Origin: Sorex araneus
Lineage: Eukaryota > Chordata > Mammalia > Eulipotyphla > Soricidae
Direction of reading: 5' to 3'
Length of the DNA: 64,000 nt
Assembly: GCF_027595985.1 (NCBI RefSeq)
Contig: NC_073311.1
Span: forward strand, 51,251,292-51,315,291
Below the pieces are notes generated by a model. That model was given only the letters and a program-made list of their open reading frames with translations, was not told the origin of the DNA and searched no databases. Position numbers and translations under genes: made by a program. Shown one piece after another: positions 10,543-21,911 of this stretch. Position 1 is the first letter of the stretch. The number at the start of each line of letters is the position of its first letter.

Positions 10543-11854
10543 TCTATTTAAATTTAAATTAGCAAAATTGATGGGGTGAGACTTAGAAGTGATTGGAAGC
10601 TGTTCAGACCCAAAACCCGACAGCTCTTGGGTCACTCCTGGCAGTGCTCTGAGATCACATAGGACAGGGATCAGGAACCTGAGCATGGAACATGCAAATT
10701 TTGCCCTCCAAGCCTTTGAGCTATTTTCCTTGCCCTATAAGGATATTTTAAACTTCTTAAATCCATGATTTTATACATATATGAATAATAAATGCGACAT
10801 TTTCTGAAATGATATAGAACAAACGCAAATCTGCCACCAACTTAAAGGAGCAGAACTGAAAACATGAACCACTGATGTGGTACTCCCTATTCTACCTTAT
10901 CTGTCCCAGATAGTCACTGTACTGAAGTACAGTATCATTCTATTACTTTGACAAACATAATAATCTTTCCATTTGTGATTAAAAATTAAGCTTAAAATGT
11001 TGTTAGAAATAGTAAAATCTGTAGAGCATTGTAAAGAATTGGATTGCATCCAGGTTTTTCTGCACTGTATGTCTCTGTTTGTGCTTTTTGCTTAAACTAT
11101 AAAAAAATTGATTAAAAGAATGTAAAAGTTTGTTCTTATCTGTATTTTGTATAACAGTTTTTCAAAGACTAAGTGATATAACATATCTAAAACATTCAAT
11201 GCAATGCCTAGAGCATACTATATGTTTTTAGCATTGCTGTTTATTGCTCAATGAAGTAACTTGGTTTACAAGACTGTATATTTTTAGGGATGCAATTTCT
11301 CACTTTTTTGAAGGTGTGTTACTCACATCTCCACCCACGTACCAATATCCCTCATCACCTTTACTGACCCTTCTCCACCCTCTTCCTGTAATAACCTCGG
11401 TTCTGTGGTCAGAGCAAAGATTTTCTTTGAACTAGTTTAGTCTGCTTCTGTCCTTTTCTTTCTTACACTTTATATGAGGGTAAGATTTCTGTTCTTTTCC
11501 TTTTTCCTACTGACTTAATTGACTGTACATGCTCTCACAGTAAAAACGAAGGATCGATTTTGTAGATACTTGCTTTCCCCTATTTTTAATTTGAAGACTA
11601 TGTTGTGTAGCTTATTACACCAAAACAGAAGCACAGTCTGGATAAATATTTATAAGCTGATGTCACAGTCTTACTTACCTCTTTCTTTAGGTCTCTGTGT
11701 TTTATCTTCATCATGGAAACTCATTGTGGTAACTCTGGGGACCATTTGCCTGGTCTTTCTTTAAGTCTTGGAGAGTTAATTAATGAGTCCATTAGTTATG
11801 CATGCAAAATGGCCAATAGCACAATATATTCTTGGATAATTATTGTAAATTTAT

Positions 11855-12090
11855 ATTGGATGGATAACACAGCGGGTAGGGCATTTGCTTTGTATGCGGC
11901 CGACCCAGTTTGATTCCTCTGCTCCTCTGAGTGCCCAGCAAGCTACTGAGAGTATCCTGCCTGCACAGCAGAGCCTGGCAAATTACCCATGGCGTATTTG
12001 ATATACCAAAAACAGTAACAACAATGGAGACGTTACTGGTGCCTACTCGAGCAAATTGATGAACAACTGGAGGACAGTGCTACAGTGCTA
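11855..12090 (+). repeat. tRNA-derived SINE, long-body subfamily
   Basis: It shows 'CACAGCGGGTAGGGCATTTGC', two 'AGCAAGCTACTGAGAG' type blocks and the tail 'GAGCAAATTGATGAACAA'. It is inserted in the pseudogene 90 bp after its broken transmembrane exon. Confidence 0.88.
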
Positions 12091-12114
12091 CCTATTTATA
12101 ACTTTACATGTGTC

Positions 12115-12354
12115 TTGGACTACAGCCATAGTACTGCGGGTAGGGCGTTTGTCTTGCATGCAGCTGATCCAGGTTTGATTTCTCCGTCCCTCTCAGAGAG
12201 CCGGCAAACTACTGAGAGTATCCCGCCTGCACAGCAGAGCTATCTGTGGCGTATTTGATATGCAAAAAACAGTAAAAGCAAGTCTCACAATGGAGACCTT
12301 ACTGGTGCCCACTCAAGCAAAATCAATGTGCAACAGGATGACAGGATACAGTGA
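12115..12354 (+). repeat. tRNA-derived SINE, long-body subfamily
   Basis: A second copy in direct tandem follows the previous one with about 25 bp between. It has a small internal deletion: the second GAGCCTGGCAAGC block is shortened to 'GCAGAGCTATCTGTGGCG'. Confidence 0.87.
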
Positions 12355-12389
12355 TACATGTGTCTCATTATTTAAGATTTTATTTATAT

Positions 12390-12760
12390 TTACATTTTAT
12401 TTTAGTTAGTTTTTATTGAGGTATCATAATTTATAATACTGATGATATTACTTGCAGGGCTATAACATTACGCCAACCACCAGATTGTCAATCTCCCTCT
12501 ACTGTTATTCTGAAGCCCCTCCCTCTCTTAGCATCTTCCATGAGCTTGTTTTTACTGAGGATTATCTAATTCTTTGTATGTTTTCTTATTTTTTGCATAT
12601 GATTAAGATCATCTGGGATTTGTGATTTACTTCCTGAATCAGGCCATGATATATAACATCCCCTTAATTCACCCAAGATGCTGCAAACTTTAAGATATTA
12701 GCTTTCTCATATTTGACTAGTATTTCATTATAGCTTAAAAGCATAAATATATGGACAGAT
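12390..12760 (-). repeat. L1 3' end, antisense
   Basis: The opening 'TTTTTATTGAGGTATCATAA' and the following CT-rich text are typical of reversed mammalian L1 3' UTR. No frame is intact. Confidence 0.5.
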
Positions 12761-13207
12761 GAGATTACTCAAATTGTAGAGCATGTTCTGGCACTGAGGT
12801 TATAAGTTATATATGTAGTCAGCATTTTGTGACCCACAAATATCTCAGTGCAATATGGTGGCCCCAACAATAGATGGCATAGATTCTATGAAATCCAATG
12901 TATGAATGTTTACTTTGCATTTTGAGCACAAAGAAGATGAGAATGACTAATCTAAAGTTTCATATAGTTGATGTGCCTCCTGATGGGGTCCTGATTTTGT
13001 TTCATAATATATGCCTTATGGATCATGGAGGACAAACTGTTTTCAACAAATGAATTGTTATCTTAAGACATGCAATGCAAAATTTAAATTTTAGGAACCT
13101 ATTATGTAAAGCTTAAGTGGTATTTTTTTTAAGATTTAGATTTTCTTGTGAATTTACTGTATATAACTTGAAATAATGGAACTAATTAAATTGTACTGAT
13201 TTTTTTA

Positions 13208-13462
13208 ATGGGCTAGAGCAATAGCACAGCTGTTGGGCATTCGCCTTTCACGCGGCTGAACCGAATTTGATTCCTCCGCCCCTCTTGGAGAGCCTGGCAA
13301 GCTACCGAGAGTATGAGCCCGCACGGCAGAGCCTGGCAAGCTACCCATGCATATTGGATATGCCAAAAACAGTAACAATAAGTCTCTCAATGAGAAATGT
13401 TACTGGTGCCTGCTCGAACAAATCGAAGAGCAATGGAATGACAGTGACAGTGACAGTGATTT
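13208..13462 (+). repeat. tRNA-derived SINE, long-body subfamily
   Basis: A complete copy ends in '(CAGTGA)n' directly before the acceptor of the pseudogene's first lectin exon. It has therefore replaced most of the polypyrimidine tract. Confidence 0.9.
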
Positions 13463-13702
13463 TTCAATAGTTTGATAATATCTCTTTATTTAAACAACTG
13501 GCACCAGCATAAAGAAAAATGCTGCTATTTTTCAGAGAAACTCATCTTTGGAAAGAGTGTGCACTGTATTGGTATAGATCCAAGATTTCTTAAAGTGATT
13601 ACTGAGGAATAGATGGTACATTTTAACCAAACAAAGAACTTTTAATTTCGGAAATGTTAGATTGGCACCCACTCAGTGTTGTATTCTTCTAAAACACATT
13701 CC

Positions 13703-13835
13703 AGGGCCAGAGAGATAATGCTGTGGGTAGGATGCCGGCCTTACTCTTCCAGGGGTTTGATCCTCAGCACCACATATGTTCCCTCAGGCACTGCCAGGAG
13801 TTATCCTTTCACAAAGATCCAGGGGTAACGCCCCC
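13703..13835 (+). repeat. Old SINE remnant
   Basis: It carries 'AGGGCCAGAGAGATAATGCTGTGGGTAGG...TTTGATCCTCAGCACCACATATG', an older relative of the short-body SINE. Confidence 0.6.
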
Positions 13836-14136
13836 AGAAAAACAAAATGAAATGTATTTCATACTGCAGCAATTGAAATCTTTTTACATTGGATTGCACT
13901 TTTGCAGTTCACAAACAAGCTCTCTCCTGCTTAATGTCATCCTGGGGCTTATTGTCAGTACCATGAGGCCAGAAACAAATGAAAGTTGTCCAAGCTGGAA
14001 TGGGAGAAGCAAACCCATCTTTAATTTCAGACTTCATGATCAGCTATGGAGAGTGAGTTGCAATCTACATCAAGGTCAGTGGATCAATTTTCTACGTATT
14101 GACAAAAACCATCAGCAAATTGGACTGAAGCGATAG
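13836..14136 (+). other. Unassigned open stretch
   Basis: An open frame continues from the SINE remnant through about 100 codons that no repeat explains. I recognise no family. Splice-like sites (TACTGCAG near 13868, TTTGCAG near 13908) are present, but no lectin motif follows. It could be decayed lectin-exon DNA or an unrelated retrocopy fragment. Confidence 0.2.
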
Positions 14137-14137
14137 C

Positions 14138-14383
14138 AGACTGGAGTGATAGCACAGTGGGGAGGGCGTTTGCCTTGCATGCAGCCGACCCATGTTCGAT
14201 TTCTCCGTCCCTCTTGGAGAGCCCGGCAAGCTACTGAGAGTATCCGACCCGCACAGCAGAGCCTGGCAAGCTCCCTGTGGCGTATTTGATATGCCAAAAA
14301 CAGTAACAACAAGTCTCACCATGGAGATACTGCTGGTGCCTGCTCAAGCAAATTGATGAACAACAGGACAACAGTGCTACAGT
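14138..14383 (+). repeat. tRNA-derived SINE, long-body subfamily
   Basis: It is close to consensus, from 'GACTGGAGTGATAGCACAGTGG' to 'CAAATTGATGAACAACAGGA'. Confidence 0.9.
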
Positions 14384-14384
14384 T

Positions 14385-14984
14385 CTTCATACATCATGCA
14401 ATTTAACCACCAATTGAATGAAATTGATGAATAAATAAAGGTCTGACCAGTGATGATGAGATTTATTTAAAATAAATTGTCCAAGTGAAACCAAAATTAC
14501 CCTTTTAATAAGTTTGTAAAAATGTCAAACACTTCCTTTAAGCTCTCTTTGAAAAGAACAATTGTCTACGTTAGTGGATTTTGCAATTAACAATCTTATT
14601 ATCACATTGTAGCTAAAGTATTGGCTGAAGATTTTTAAAACTCCAATAACTATAATAGAATAAATATCTCTATTTATTAAATATCTCTGCCCATATATAC
14701 ATATGTATACGTGTTCTATGTATTCTATGTTTTATTCCCAATTGTACAGCTAATTCATTTATGAAACAGTGACGATTGTGTTGTAGAAAACTATTGACTT
14801 GCAAATAATAAATGTTCTACTCTTTAGTGTATTTCATCCTTTAAACTTAATATGTAACTATACCCTGCACTCATACACTCACAACTGTAATGCAAAGCTA
14901 TAGTTGTCAATTTATAAAACATTTAAGTTTACATTTTTGTCAATTAAATGTGTGAATCACTGTCATTATGCATTTATTGTTTAT
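14385..14984. other. AT-rich intergenic DNA
   Basis: I see nothing beyond AT-rich text here. Confidence 0.4.
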
Positions 14985-15125
14985 ATTTTTTGTTGATCTT
15001 TGGGACACACCCAGGAGTGCTCAGGGCTTGCTCCTGGCTTTGTGCTCAGTGATTACTCCTGATGGGATATAGAAAGGTCATCGGAAAGCAAGGAAAGTGT
15101 CCTCCCTGCTATACAACCACTCGGT
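14985..15125 (-). repeat. Old short-body SINE
   Basis: Reverse orientation: 'TTTGGGACACACCCAGGAGTGCTCAGGGCTTGCTCCTGG' followed by a decayed head. It has no clear target duplication. Confidence 0.65.
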
Positions 15126-15599
15126 CCTTTATCTGCATGTTTAACACTTACATCCTATGATTTATATTTGATCTTTTAACCCAAGTTCCTACTTATTGAT
15201 CTTTTATTTCACTTACTTTAAACATTCCTATATGACTTCCAGGGTAATCAGAAGTTCATTGTGTGTCAATAAGTCGGTTTAACAAGACTCTGGGAAACAG
15301 TGAACACCTCCAGTTCATTCATTCAAAACAGGCATGATTATCTAACACAAGCCCGTTTTCAACTTAAGGTTTTAGACTTACCTAAAATTCAAAATGATTG
15401 CAAATTCATTTCTAATGGCTGCATGTTAATATACTAAGAAATGTTGTCATTCAGGAGAATACTATGGATCTCTTGAGGATTTTCCTGAATTTCTCTGTTC
15501 ATTTATCACGAATCATGAAAATCCTGATTTCATGATTTCTCAGGCAGGCTCAGTAACATCTCATTTTGTCCTTTCCCTGATGTCTTAGAAGTCTATCTC

Positions 15600-16045
15600 G
15601 ACTTGGCCCTCCTAACGATGTTGCACTGGGGGCTCTTCAGGGTCAGGGGAATGAGATCCAGCTTGTTACTGGATTTAGCATATGAATACACCATGGGAAG
15701 CTTGCAAGGCTGTCCCATGTGGGCAGGAAACTCTCAGAAGACTGCCAGTTTCTCCCAGAGGGAGAAGTAGGCTACAAGATATCTCCTGAGAGCTTGTTTT
15801 TAAGTCTCTCTCTGGATGTTGGCCATTGATAGGATTACACACACCTGGGTTCCTCTGCCGGTACCTTCATGCATGAGGCCTGTCTGAATGTGTGCAGAGG
15901 TGCCTTGAGCATGGCTGTAGCTAGGTTCTGGTGGTCTTTGGCCACCAGGAGCTCTGCTTAGGGCGGGGAGGGAAGCTGGAGCCCATCCCCTCCGAGGGGC
16001 CCCGGGGAAGACAGCCAGGCGTTCGGGCAAGAGACTCTCTGTTCA
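15600..16045 (-). repeat. Chimeric SINE-like element, copy 2 (reverse)
   Basis: Read on the minus strand it matches the GC-rich module of the copy at 21.9 kb ('CTGGCTGTCTTCCCCGGGG', 'GGATGGGCTCCAGCTTCCC', 'GAGGAACCCAGGTGTGTG') and then the start of the SINE-derived right half. It is shorter than copy 3. Confidence 0.68.
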
Positions 16046-16203
16046 TTTATATAGTCAGGTATTTAATCTTGGTGCTATTTTTGTGCTAACTAGTGTGTGA
16101 TATCTGATAGTTACTTTAGAAATTCAGAGAACTTTTTCAGAAGAAAATGAATTTCTCTCATTTATTGGTATATAGTGATATGTGTATCAAAAAGCTAACG
16201 TAA

Positions 16204-16395
16204 GGGCCAGAAAACATAGTGCTGACATTAAAGCACTTTTTTTACATGTAACTGACCACGGTTAGGTCCCTGGTACCACATATGGTACCTCAAGCTTTGA
16301 CAGCAATGGTCTCTGGTCACAGAACCTGGAGTAAGCCCTGAGCACAGCAGGATGTGGTACCAAAACGCACAAAAAAAGAATAGAACAAAAAAAAA
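16204..16395 (+). repeat. Old short-body SINE
   Basis: It keeps 'AGGGCCAGAAAACATAGTGC', 'ACCACATATGGTACCTCAAGC' and 'GTAAGCCCTGAGCACAGCAGG', ending in an A-rich tail. Confidence 0.6.
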
Positions 16396-16439
16396 ACAAT
16401 AAAAAAGATGTGACCCCTCCCCTGAAAAACCCCATTGCA

Positions 16440-16910
16440 GGATAACATTGGTTTGTCCTTTATGCCTTGCAACAGGGAGTTTAGGTTTATTGGGTTACTC
16501 CCATTTCTCCTTCTGACTTATTTAGTTTAACATGACCATTTACATTTTTATCCTTGTTACAAAAGGCAAGGTTACATCCTTACTTATAGCTGGGTTACTA
16601 TTTACCACATCTTTATTCACCCATTTGTCATGGAATAATTGAATTGTTTCCAGATCTTAACTATTTATGAAAAGGGATGCAATGAATGTAGGTGTGGATC
16701 AGTCTTCTGGAATTAGTAGTTTTGTTGTCTTGCTATTGGCATTATGAGTGGAATTTCCGTTTCACAGTGAAGATCATTTTATGTATATTGAGCCATCACC
16801 ATACTTCAGTCCTCCATAGAGATGGAAACAATTGATATTCCCATCAACAGTGTAAATTATCTTTTTGCCATACAACCACCACCTTCAATATCATAAACTT
16901 CAGAATTAGA
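16440..16910 (-). repeat. L1 3' end, antisense
   Basis: Reversed L1 3' sequence: 'CATCTTTATTCACCCATTTGTC', 'TTGAATTGTTTCCAG', 'ATGGAAACAATTGATATTCCC'. It holds no intact frame. Confidence 0.6.
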
Positions 16911-16939
16911 TATAACTGCATTTATACATATTGTAAAAG

Positions 16940-17100
16940 CTATGGGAGAAGTGTTATACAGAAGTTAAGGTCTTTGCCTTGTACGTAGCCAACCATAGTT
17001 TGATCCTTAGCACAGCAGTTGTTTCCTCAAGTAGTGCCAGGATCCAGAAGTTATCCTTGAACACTGCCAGGTGTGGCCTCAAAAGCAGAAGGAGAAAAGC
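16940..17100 (+). repeat. Old SINE remnant
   Basis: It carries 'AGGTCTTTGCCTTGTACGTAGCC' and 'TTTGATCCTTAGCACAGCAG', a diverged tRNA-like head and body. Confidence 0.55.
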
Positions 17101-18070
17101 AAAAACCTGAAACCTCAAAAAGCTTAAGTGACACTTCTTAGAAAACTAAAGACATGAAAACAAAGAAAAGAGGAAGTGTCAGTAGAAAATCAAAAGCTTT
17201 GTAATATTTTTAAATCATGCTCTTACAAAATAACAGTGTCACCTGGTTTAAACACCTGTCTTACCATGATACAGCAATCAGAGAATCCATAGTGTCAAAG
17301 TGTATGAATATATAAATGCATACACATTTACATAAGCAATCATATAAATATAATAAATATACATTGAAATCATTTCTGATAATTTATGTGTTTAGAATTA
17401 AGAACAAAAATCACGAGGATAATTGGTACAAAATAATATTTATTTTTCTTAAATATTGTTAATTGGTTCCCATGTTTTTACTTATTAGGGATAGACAAAC
17501 CATAAAGAAATTCAGCTCAGCTACTAATGGCGAGTTAGCATTCAGCATATTTTCTTGACAATCCTGTGTCTTTAACTATAAAACTAAAGGCATAATGCTA
17601 CAAATGATGTAGAGTTTATGTAAATTCAAGAAGATAAATTATGTATAAACTACCTAGAAGATAAATTATATATAAGATAAGATAAATTATGTATAAACTA
17701 CTCTATTCCACATAGTAAACCCCCAAACTTATTTGCTGTTATAGAGATAAATACCAAATCAACATGTATTTTAAATTTTCTCTATTAAAAATCAGGAAGA
17801 ATATAACAATAATAACTTATGTGATTTCTTCCCCCTCAGATTTATTTCACGATATTATAGTTTGAAATGCATAAGTTTACTGACTCTCAGTGAGTGAGAT
17901 TCAAGTACGAAAGTGGAAAGATGAGTTGTCTACAGTGATAAATGTTTACTGATCTGAATAACATCCTGTTCAGTTTGTGGGTGTCTGACTTTCTTAGGGA
18001 ATCCTTATTTTCTCAGCCTTTACTTTATTCCCAGTAAATCACCAACATTTATGACCCATAGATGTCTACC
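17101..18070. other. AT-rich intergenic DNA before the KLRD1 array
   Basis: A short imperfect direct repeat ('GATAAATTATGTATAAACTA', about 17634-17700) is present. I see no exon or young repeat. It is the last unique DNA left of the triplicated unit. Confidence 0.4.
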
Positions 18071-18082
18071 ATGCCAATATTT

Positions 18083-18249
18083 GTTTTGTTTTGTTTTGCT
18101 TTGCTTTGCGTTTTTGGTCACACTTGGCGATGCACAGGAATTACTCCTGGCGGTGCTCAGGGAACCATATGGGATGTTGGGAATCGAACCTGGGTCAGCC
18201 TCGTGCAAGGCAAATGCCCTATCTGCTGTGCTATTGCTCCAGCCCCAAC
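18083..18249 (-). repeat. tRNA-derived SINE, short-body subfamily
   Basis: A complete reverse copy with a 12-bp target duplication ATGCCAATATTT at 18071-18082 and 18250-18261. It sits just outside the left edge of unit A. Confidence 0.92.
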
Positions 18250-18991
18250 ATGCCAATATTTTTAACCTATGTGTCCAGACACAGGTCCAGACAGATTTTA
18301 ATATGTTTTAAGACACAGGATCTTTAGACTCAACAAGTGATCAATTTGTCACCTTTGTGTGTTGGGTCAGAGTGAGAACCCAGAGGTCCACCCCAGATGT
18401 CACCACAAGAGAAACAGTTTCCAGTTACGCAGTGTTCAAAAAGCCACAGCCGTCACTGACATGCCCTTTCAGAGTGTACGTGAGACTCTTACTCCTGCTA
18501 GTTTTCAGCCCTCCTGCATCAGACTTACTAGTTAGAAGAGCTGTACATTAAGGACTGAAATTGGGAAATTTTGAAACAATGTATCTCTTCTTTACACCAC
18601 ACCCTTTATTAACCTTCCTTTATTCTGTAGAGTCAGACTATACCAGCATTTTATTTAAGTTTTGCTACCCATAGGGCATCACCATGGATATGTTTTGTGT
18701 GTGTGTGTATGTATCAGTGTGTATGTGTATGTGCACGTGCATATATACATGCCATCTTATAAAATACCACAAGGTAAAGCCAATGGGCAAGAACCTTCTG
18801 TACATATCCAAATATTTAAAATTTTCAATTTCTTTCAAGTAGCCTAAGTAAATATTTCAATTCAATATTTTTGAATTAAAGTAAAATGTATTTACCACTT
18901 AGTTTGAAAATGGTCTAATAACTGAAGGAAAGCTGTCCTTTTGATGTTTTAATGTCATGCAACAACAAAATCAAGCATAGCTTTCTTAAAT

Positions 18992-19108
18992 TTTTCCTTC
19001 CTTCCTTCCTTCCTTCCTTCCTTCCTTCCTTCCTTCCTTCCTTCCTTCCTTCCTTCCTTCCTTCCTTCCTTCCTTCCTTCCTTCCTTCCTTCCTTCCTTC
19101 CTTCCTCC
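18992..19108 (+). repeat. (CTTC)n microsatellite
   Basis: Nearly 30 perfect tandem TTCC units are followed by impure pyrimidine tract to about 19270. The same site in unit B (36745-36870) and unit C (57995-58115) is pyrimidine-rich but not a pure tetranucleotide array. Confidence 0.95.
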
Positions 19109-19289
19109 CTTTTGTATTTCCCTCTCTCTCTCTCACTTGCTCTTTTTCTCTCTTTCTTTCTTTATGTTGCTTTCTTGCATTCTTTCTTCCTTGTTTTCCA
19201 CTTACTTGCTTGCTTCCTTTATTTCCTTCCTTTTGCTTTCTTTTCTTTTTTAGCTTGCTTGCTTACTTGCTTGTTTGCTTTCATTTTTG

Positions 19290-19405
19290 AACAGGAGGGA
19301 GATTGGACTACACTCAGCAGTGTTCAATGGCTATTTCTGCCTCTGTTCATTTGGGGTTGGCTGCAAGTGAGACAAGTGCTCTTCCTTCCATTTCTCTGGT
19401 CCTAA
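19290..19405 (-). repeat. Old SINE remnant shared by all three units
   Basis: 'ACTCAGCAGTGTTCAATGGC...TTTGGGGTTGGCTGCAAGTGAG' recurs at about 36895-37010 and 58148-58260, so this insertion predates the triplication. Confidence 0.6.
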
Positions 19406-19458
19406 TCTTGATTTTTCTGTCAACGTACTTCAAAGTAAATAATTTCTTGCATGTACTT

Positions 19459-19630
19459 TTTTTTTTTTTTTGCTGTTTGGGTCACACTAGGCGATGCACA
19501 GGGGTTACTCCTGGCACTCAGGAATTACCTCTGGCAGTGCTCAGGGGACCACATGGGATGCTGGAAATCAAACCCGGGTCGGCCGCATGCAAGGCAAACG
19601 CCCTACCCGCTGTACTATTGCTCCAGCCCC
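19459..19630 (-). repeat. tRNA-derived SINE, short-body subfamily (unit A only)
   Basis: A reverse copy with the 10-bp duplication GCATGTACTT at 19449-19458 and 19631-19640. The matching position in unit B (about 37050) is empty, so it inserted after the units separated. Confidence 0.9.
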
Positions 19631-21168
19631 GCATGTACTTATTTTTAAGAATAACAAAAATATACTGAGATTATGGTTGTGGTTATACAAACTTTTGCAT
19701 GTGGTAAGTTTGTGTAAAATTATGTATTTCAAGCACATACTGAAAAGATTCAAATTGGCGGGTTCAAAATAAGGTCTATGGGTTATGCTACTGTGAATAT
19801 TTATGTTTAGGTTTTATGCTATAGTTGTGTGATATTTTGCAGATAATAAAAACTGAGTGTACATTAGAGCATCCTGCATCATATTACTTTTGCAACTTTC
19901 TGTGAATCTAAATTTATTTCAAAGTAAAACATTGAAAAAGCAGAAGTTCCAGGATGCAGTCTCTTTAATTCTGTATGTATTAGCAGAGTACAAAATATTA
20001 CTGAAAAGGATCGACAATTTCCCAAAGATTATCCTCCTAGAAGTTCAATGCCTCAACTTTTCAAAGTCCAAAGAGATTTAAACTTGTGCTTATTTGTATG
20101 CTGGTAAGTTCTTTCTCTCTCACACTCTCTATGCATTATATATTCTACATACAAAACGTGGATTACATTCATATATAATTTTTGGATATATAATGTGTTA
20201 TATACATAGAAATACTTTATATCTATATATTATATTTATAAGGGTATTTTTAATTTGTATATCATATTTTATATATTTGCATAGCACTACCTCATTTGTA
20301 TCCACAACAAACAGCTTACTTAACAGGTTTCTTAGGAAAACCTTACTCTGACAAAAAATAGAATCACTTGCATTTTTAACAAATCATGCTCATTTCCCTA
20401 ACTTTAGGAAATAAAAGTTACAGTGTACATTTTATATGACGGTAATTAATTTAAACTATTTATGTTGCTTCTTATTAAATATACAGCTACTTAAAATATC
20501 AATATTTATATAAAGAACATTTAAAATACCTAATTTTAATAATAGCTGTGTTTTATTAAATTTAACTTTAGCTTCTTGTTTCAATGATAATGATTCACAT
20601 AATGATTGTTTTCAAATTTTTCCAAATGAAAAATTACCTTTGCTGTGGTTACTTGAATTCTTTACATTTTACTTTATGTCTTAAGTATTTTTGCTATTCT
20701 CTGTCATTTGTAGTTTTATTCTGATGAATCCAGAAAACACTTTTAATAAATATAATGGCTGATACTGTAAAATCAGTTTTTCTGATACTGGGACACATAT
20801 ATCTCAGCAATGCTATATTAACAACATTATTATTTTTATTCTAACTGTTCATTTTAAACACTAATCAGTTGAATTCACAACCTGATGTCATTATTTCACC
20901 ACAGAATGTGCCAAAACAAAGCAATCCCTTCATTTCTTTTGTAATGTAAAACATATATCCAACCTAATACTATTTCTTTCTTCAATAAAGTGGTGCTTTA
21001 AATTATGTAGAGAAAGATGAAAATTATAAATAATACACTTGAAAACATTTGAAGTAAAATAAGTTCTGAATTATGTTTTTTGAGAATTTAATTTTGTTTA
21101 CTTTTGCTAAAGAACATGGACATTCTTAAAAGTAATAGCTTAGAAGCTCTTACAAAAATCAGCAATTT

Positions 21169-21352
21169 GGGGCTGGAGCAATAGCACAGCAGGTAGGGCT
21201 TTTGCCTTGCAAGTGGCGGACCCGGGTTTGATTCCCAGCATCCGATATGGTCCCTAGAGCACCTCTGAGAGTAATTCTTGAATACATGAGTGCATGCCAG
21301 GAGTAACCCCTGTACATCACTGGGTGTGACCCAAAAAGCCAAAAAAAAAAAA
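21169..21352 (+). repeat. tRNA-derived SINE, short-body subfamily
   Basis: It runs from 'GGGGCTGGAGCAATAGCACAGCAGG' to 'GGGTGTGACCCAAAAAGCC'. The matching site in unit B (about 38580) is empty. Confidence 0.92.
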
Positions 21353-21429
21353 TCAGATATTTATTTCATAGTTGTCCTCATGTTGGTCCTGGCCTGAGGA
21401 GAACCTGAAACTCTCTCATTTGGGTCACT

Positions 21430-21650
21430 GTCATCCTGTTGCTCATCTATTTGCTCGAGCGGACACCAGTAATGTCTCTATTGTGAGACTTGTTGTTATT
21501 GTTTTTAGAATATGGAATACACCATGGGGAGCTTGCCAGGCTCTGCCGTGTGGGCGAGATACTCTCCATAGCTTGCCCGAGAGGAATTGAACCCAGGTTG
21601 GCTGCATGCAAGGCAAACGCCCTAGCCACGAGGCTATCGCTCCAGCCCAA
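21430..21650 (-). repeat. tRNA-derived SINE, long-body subfamily
   Basis: A reverse copy that starts with the reversed tail 'TTGCTCATCTATTTGCTCGAGC' and ends at the reversed head 'GGCTATCGCTCCAGCCC'. A small deletion removes part of the body. Confidence 0.88.
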
Positions 21651-21911
21651 TGGGTATTTTTTAATATTTTTATTGACTTGCTCTATAAGTGTGTAGAATG
21701 TTTTTTGATTATTTTCAAAGCCAGGATTTGTCTTGAACGTGTTTTGTCTCAACAAAAAGGTTCACAGTGTGTTTTTGCACCTCCCCAACAGAGTTCTATT
21801 CTATTACATAATTAATTTATGTTATTATTATTTTTTTCATTTTGAGGGATCATTGTGTTACAAGAAGCATACAAGATATTTGAGGGTTTTTCAGCAAGCT
21901 CCTGAAACAAA

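Larger units (their letters stand above)
11691..13640 (+). pseudogene. KLRE1P: KLRE1-like pseudogene (second copy)
   Basis: Two exons of a copy of the upstream gene survive. The transmembrane exon (from 11691, acceptor CTTTCTTTAG) reads LCVLSSSWKLIVVTLGTICL and then runs into TAA at 11763-11765, because one base is lost relative to the functional copy. The first lectin exon (about 13471-13617) keeps the acceptor TTTTTCAATAG but has TGA as its second codon and another stop near its end. The flanking noncoding sequence 11566-11690 also matches 1885-2012, so this is a DNA duplication and not a processed copy. No stalk exon or later lectin exons were found. An L1 end and three SINEs sit inside it. 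I see no sign that it makes a receptor. Confidence 0.75.

Noticed and set aside
18992-19108. Regular repeat that could look like a CRISPR array
   Set aside because: There are no spacers. It is a simple tetranucleotide repeat in a mammalian genome.
18915-19290. Low-complexity open frames (LPSF or KEGR repeats) around the (CTTC)n array
   Set aside because: They are translations of a microsatellite.
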